This document shows, piece after piece, positions 61,219-64,000 of a stretch of DNA of 64,000 nucleotides. Within the stretch, counting starts at the first letter, position 1. Every line of letters starts with the position of its first letter. This stretch comes from Flagellimonas zhangzhouensis. GTDB taxonomy: Bacteria > Bacteroidota > Bacteroidia > Flavobacteriales > Flavobacteriaceae. A program made the translations under genes and the position numbers. The stretch covers positions 1-64,000 of the forward strand of contig NZ_FNKI01000001.1 in assembly GCF_900102925.1 (NCBI RefSeq), written 5' to 3'. Under the pieces are notes generated by a model. It saw nothing but the letters and a program-made list of their open reading frames with translations. It did no database searches and was not told where the DNA came from.

Positions 61219-61713
61219 ATGTTTAAAAAAATTTTATTTACTCTTCCTTTGCTATTTCTATTTACAGCTTGTAAAAATGACGATGGAAATCAACTAACAA
61301 ATTGTTCCTTAGTGGATTGCCTTGTTGGAGTTGATATTATTTATCTTCTATTTTTAAATGCAGATAGCGAAGAGGACTTATTAGCAAATGGTGCTATTGA
61401 CCCCAACCTAATTTCAATCATCAATGAAGAAAGTGACCAAGTGACATTTACTATTGAAGAATTTTCTGGAATGGGCATCTACCTAGCCATTCCAGTTGCT
61501 ACAAACTCGTATGGACAGAAACATTTTACCATAGATTTTAACGAAGGTGAATCATTTACCATAAATTTTGAAACTAGTTTTTCTGAAGGAGGGGAATGTT
61601 GCGGACCTTATACCATCCTAGAGCAATATGCCATAGACAATTACTCTTACGAATTGATGGAGTCCTCACCACTTCCAGCATTTAGCACAGTCTACATTCC
61701 AAATCTTAATTAG
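61219..61713 (+). CDS. Small lipoprotein of unknown function
   Basis: 164 residues from ATG 61219: lipoprotein signal MFKKILFTLPLLFLFTAC. The mature part has four Cys ('NCSLVDC', 'GGECCGPY') and otherwise beta-rich sequence. Unrecognised. The frame continues 53 codons upstream across the Gly-rich tail of the preceding gene in another phase; the signal peptide fixes the start. Its stop overlaps the stop of the convergent barrel gene. Confidence 0.7.
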   Translation: MFKKILFTLPLLFLFTACKNDDGNQLTNCSLVDCLVGVDIIYLLFLNADSEEDLLANGAIDPNLISIINEESDQVTFTIEEFSGMGIYLAIPVATNSYGQKHFTIDFNEGESFTINFETSFSEGGECCGPYTILEQYAIDNYSYELMESSPLPAFSTVYIPNLN

Positions 61714-64000
61714 AATCGCATAAACCTCGGCCCTCCTCCACGTTGGTTAGGTGCTCCTTTCCCTCCAAAGGAATCAAACTTAATGGTTAAGCTGCCCATG
61801 AAGTACCTTTTTAGTGCGGTACCTTGAAAATCTTGGATAAAATCTTGTCCCGTGGTCCTTCGAGTGTTAATGTTCTGGTTGAGTAAATCGTAGGCCAATA
61901 CTTTAAGGGTGGCCTTTTTGTTGAATAACTGAAGACCCAAACTCATATTCCAAAAAATGGCATCTTTATCAAATCCATCGCCTAAATTTCCATTGTAGCT
62001 GTAGGTGATATCATTCCCGAACACAAGGTTCTGGGGCCAAAAAGTGGTCATTTTAAAAGATACATTATGTGTGGTGAAATCAACATCTTCCACACTTTCC
62101 AAATTGTATCGGGTCGAGTTGAATCCAATCCTATATTCTGGTTCAATCTCCAACATTTCTTTATAATTGAACAACAAACCAACCCGAGGGTTAAAGTTCC
62201 ATGTTTTCGCCTCTAACCTGCTCCCATTGGTAAAGCCAACTTGCTTGCTCGCATTCACATTGGGACTAATGGTGAACTTTAAGGTGTAAACACTGTCCTT
62301 TTTTATTTGTTTGGAGTAGTTGACACCCATCCAACCTCTGTAATTACCTTTTACGTTTTGGTAGGTCGTGGTTCTGATAAAATCTTCATCAGTAGTGGTA
62401 ATGGAAACCACTTGGTCTTCTTCGATATTCATGCCCGAATAAGCAAAAATTCCAGTACGGTCTTTCCAATTGAAATTATTAAAATTCAGATAAATGTTGT
62501 GACTGATCTCAGGGGCCAAATTCGGATTACCCACAATAATATTCAACGGGTTGCTAATATTGGGAACAGGCTGCAATTGGGTCACAGAAGGCACGTTCAG
62601 ATTTGAATTATAGTTTAAACTCAAACGCTTACTGTTACCCATTTGGTAGTTGATAAAGGAACCGAACAACACATTATTGTAAGCATTGGAAAATGTAGTG
62701 GATTGTACAAAATCCTCGTTGTTCAAACTGTTGTTTTCCAGTCTGGCCCTTACATTAAAACGCAATTTCTTTCCGTTGGATCCAATTCGAATTTCTGGTG
62801 CATGTTTGTCTACGGTAAAATTAAAATCGGAACTTAAAGTGGAATTGTAAACATATTGCCCCAAGTCTTCATCAAAAACAGAAACAGAACGTTCATTTTG
62901 TTGTTTGGTGTTCTCATATTCATACCGAACGTCCAAATAAAATTGCTTATTGAAAAAATGACGATACGCAGCACCCAACTCATAAGAATCGTTGGAATTA
63001 TCGATTAAAGTTCTTTGATCTAAATCCTGCTCACTGGGATTATCACCAAAAATGCTTCTTTGCGAGTTTACATAACCTTCTGAATCGTTCGCCCGATTAT
63101 TGTTGTTAAAGTACGCACGAATATAGGTCCCTAAGGTATCCAACTTCTTCATTACCTCCAATCGGTTACTAAAATTTCGTTGATTGCCATCTGAAGTGGT
63201 CAAAGAGGTATTGCTATTGATTAAATTACCATCCTCGTCGGTAGAAACCGTATTTTCCGCATTGGTTGAATTGGTATTTGTAACACTAATATTGGGTTGT
63301 ACTGTAATTCGAGTGGTCTTGTCCACGTCAAACTCCAAATTAAGCGCTCCTTGGTTTGAATTTGTGGTCCCTAAAAAGTTGGTTTCTGTATCCGTAAAAT
63401 AACTGCCATCTGGCAAGATATTCTCCCGAGCTATCTTTTCATCGTTGTATGAATCACTGTACGAATAAAAGTAGTTGCCATCAATGCGATATTTCCCCTT
63501 TTCTTGATCGGCAAAACTTGCGCCCAAAGTTGAAGAAGTAGTGATTCCTTGTCCAAAACCAAATGAGGCATCCCCTATTGAAAATCCGCCATTTCGGTTA
63601 AATCGCACACCACCACCTCGAGAATTTCCTACCATTTCATAAATCTCGTCAAATGAAAATCCAGGGTTGTTAATGTTGTTGGAACTTCCCAAAACACTGA
63701 TCCGTTTGGTATCATTAAAATAATTGAGTAATCCGTTGGCTTGATACCGATCATCCGTTCCGTATCCTCCAGACAATCGACCCATAAATCCTTTATTTTT
63801 GTCCTCTTTCAACATCAAGTTGATGGTTTTGGTTTCTCCATCCCCTTCTTGACCAGTAAACTCCTGCTCTTTTGTTTTGGTGTCGGTAATCTGAATTTTA
63901 CTGATCACATCTTTGGAAAGTGATTTTGTGGCCACTTTGGGATCCGTGCTAAAAAACACCTGACCATTCACCAACACCTGATTCACTTCTTTCCCGTTCA
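61710..64000 (-). CDS. TonB-type outer-membrane beta-barrel receptor, 5' end missing
   Basis: At least 763 codons, running off the right edge, so the N-terminal part (signal peptide, carboxypeptidase-regulatory domain and start of the plug) is absent. It opens with the plug segment 'NGKEVNQVLVNGQVFFSTDP' and 'LSKDVISKIQITDTKTKEQE' then about 22 barrel strands, closing 'GPRFMRF'. This resembles the OMP_b-brl_3 group of outer-membrane beta-barrel proteins. Substrate unknown. Its stop codon overlaps that of the convergent lipoprotein gene by 4 nt. Confidence 0.93.
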   Translation of the reverse strand, partial: NGKEVNQVLVNGQVFFSTDPKVATKSLSKDVISKIQITDTKTKEQEFTGQEGDGETKTINLMLKEDKNKGFMGRLSGGYGTDDRYQANGLLNYFNDTKRISVLGSSNNINNPGFSFDEIYEMVGNSRGGGVRFNRNGGFSIGDASFGFGQGITTSSTLGASFADQEKGKYRIDGNYFYSYSDSYNDEKIARENILPDGSYFTDTETNFLGTTNSNQGALNLEFDVDKTTRITVQPNISVTNTNSTNAENTVSTDEDGNLINSNTSLTTSDGNQRNFSNRLEVMKKLDTLGTYIRAYFNNNNRANDSEGYVNSQRSIFGDNPSEQDLDQRTLIDNSNDSYELGAAYRHFFNKQFYLDVRYEYENTKQQNERSVSVFDEDLGQYVYNSTLSSDFNFTVDKHAPEIRIGSNGKKLRFNVRARLENNSLNNEDFVQSTTFSNAYNNVLFGSFINYQMGNSKRLSLNYNSNLNVPSVTQLQPVPNISNPLNIIVGNPNLAPEISHNIYLNFNNFNWKDRTGIFAYSGMNIEEDQVVSITTTDEDFIRTTTYQNVKGNYRGWMGVNYSKQIKKDSVYTLKFTISPNVNASKQVGFTNGSRLEAKTWNFNPRVGLLFNYKEMLEIEPEYRIGFNSTRYNLESVEDVDFTTHNVSFKMTTFWPQNLVFGNDITYSYNGNLGDGFDKDAIFWNMSLGLQLFNKKATLKVLAYDLLNQNINTRRTTGQDFIQDFQGTALKRYFMGSLTIKFDSFGGKGAPNQRGGGPRFMRF

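Noticed and set aside
1..64000. tRNA genes, transposases, phage integrases
   Set aside because: None found by eye on either strand; a tRNA search program would be decisive.

Overview
The window is chromosomal DNA of a member of the Bacteroidota, almost certainly a Flavobacteriaceae (probably marine). Evidence: the partial 16S rRNA at the left edge is flavobacterial in type; perfect Bacteroidota -7 promoter boxes (TAnnTTTG) precede several genes; there is a SusC/SusD pair, two further TonB-linked receptors, a GSCFA protein, DUF4136, DUF4230, DUF5522 and DUF6090 proteins, and many short lipoproteins. The organism cannot be named from this alone. I see no insertion sequence, prophage, CRISPR array or tRNA gene; the content looks like ordinary core and accessory chromosome.

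Layout. 1-655: 5' end of a leftward 16S rRNA gene with its leader and promoter. 744-7357: leftward outer-membrane block (porin-like barrel, SusD, SusC). 7590-10672: rnhB and a large lipoprotein. 10686-18554: leftward accessory genes (LRR protein, alpha/beta hydrolase, GNAT acetyltransferase, class C beta-lactamase-like serine hydrolase with a propeller lipoprotein, and a DUF5367-DUF1772-NmrA operon next to an AraC regulator whose probable binding repeats lie in the operon promoter). 18750-20769: OmpA-like protein and partner. 20842-26101: lipoproteins, M20 amidohydrolase, lipB and a 51-residue Pmp3/YqaE protein missed by length cutoffs. 26193-34164: membrane LuxR-type regulator, thioredoxin-fold protein, lysS, TonB receptor and SLC13 transporter. 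34165-40877: candidate small RNA, acidic repeat protein behind an ECF-type promoter, large zinc metalloprotease, Spy-like protein, and a SatD-like/DUF3307 pair behind three phased operators. 40878-50003: envelope and housekeeping genes including a PliI-type lysozyme inhibitor, hemL, a GH73/LysM enzyme and DUF5522. 50105-57910: aromatic amino acid hydroxylase, M61-like peptidase, DUF4230, GSCFA and alaS. 58014-64000: M23 peptidase, MerR regulator, LemA, two TPM proteins, a lipoprotein and a truncated TonB-type barrel.

The most interesting material is non-coding or regulatory. (1) The element TTTTTGAGTTAGTTAGT followed by a terminator hairpin occurs three times; one copy ends what looks like a free-standing structured small RNA of about 115 nt. 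(2) Two promoters share the form TGT(A/C)ACATTTT - 33 bp overall - GTCTTATAAG, typical of an ECF sigma factor; they drive the five-repeat acidic protein and the M61-like peptidase, with a weaker third copy. (3) Three 20-bp palindromes are phased exactly 28 bp apart upstream of the SatD-like gene. (4) Two distant promoters share a 35-bp element of two direct repeats 21 bp apart, as for LytTR-type regulators. (5) A dispersed palindromic repeat has entered the GSCFA coding sequence in frame and recurs near hemL and alaS.

Starts were chosen by signal peptide, RBS or spacing. Several open frames extend upstream only because the TTTG of a -7 promoter box supplies an in-frame TTG; those extensions were trimmed.
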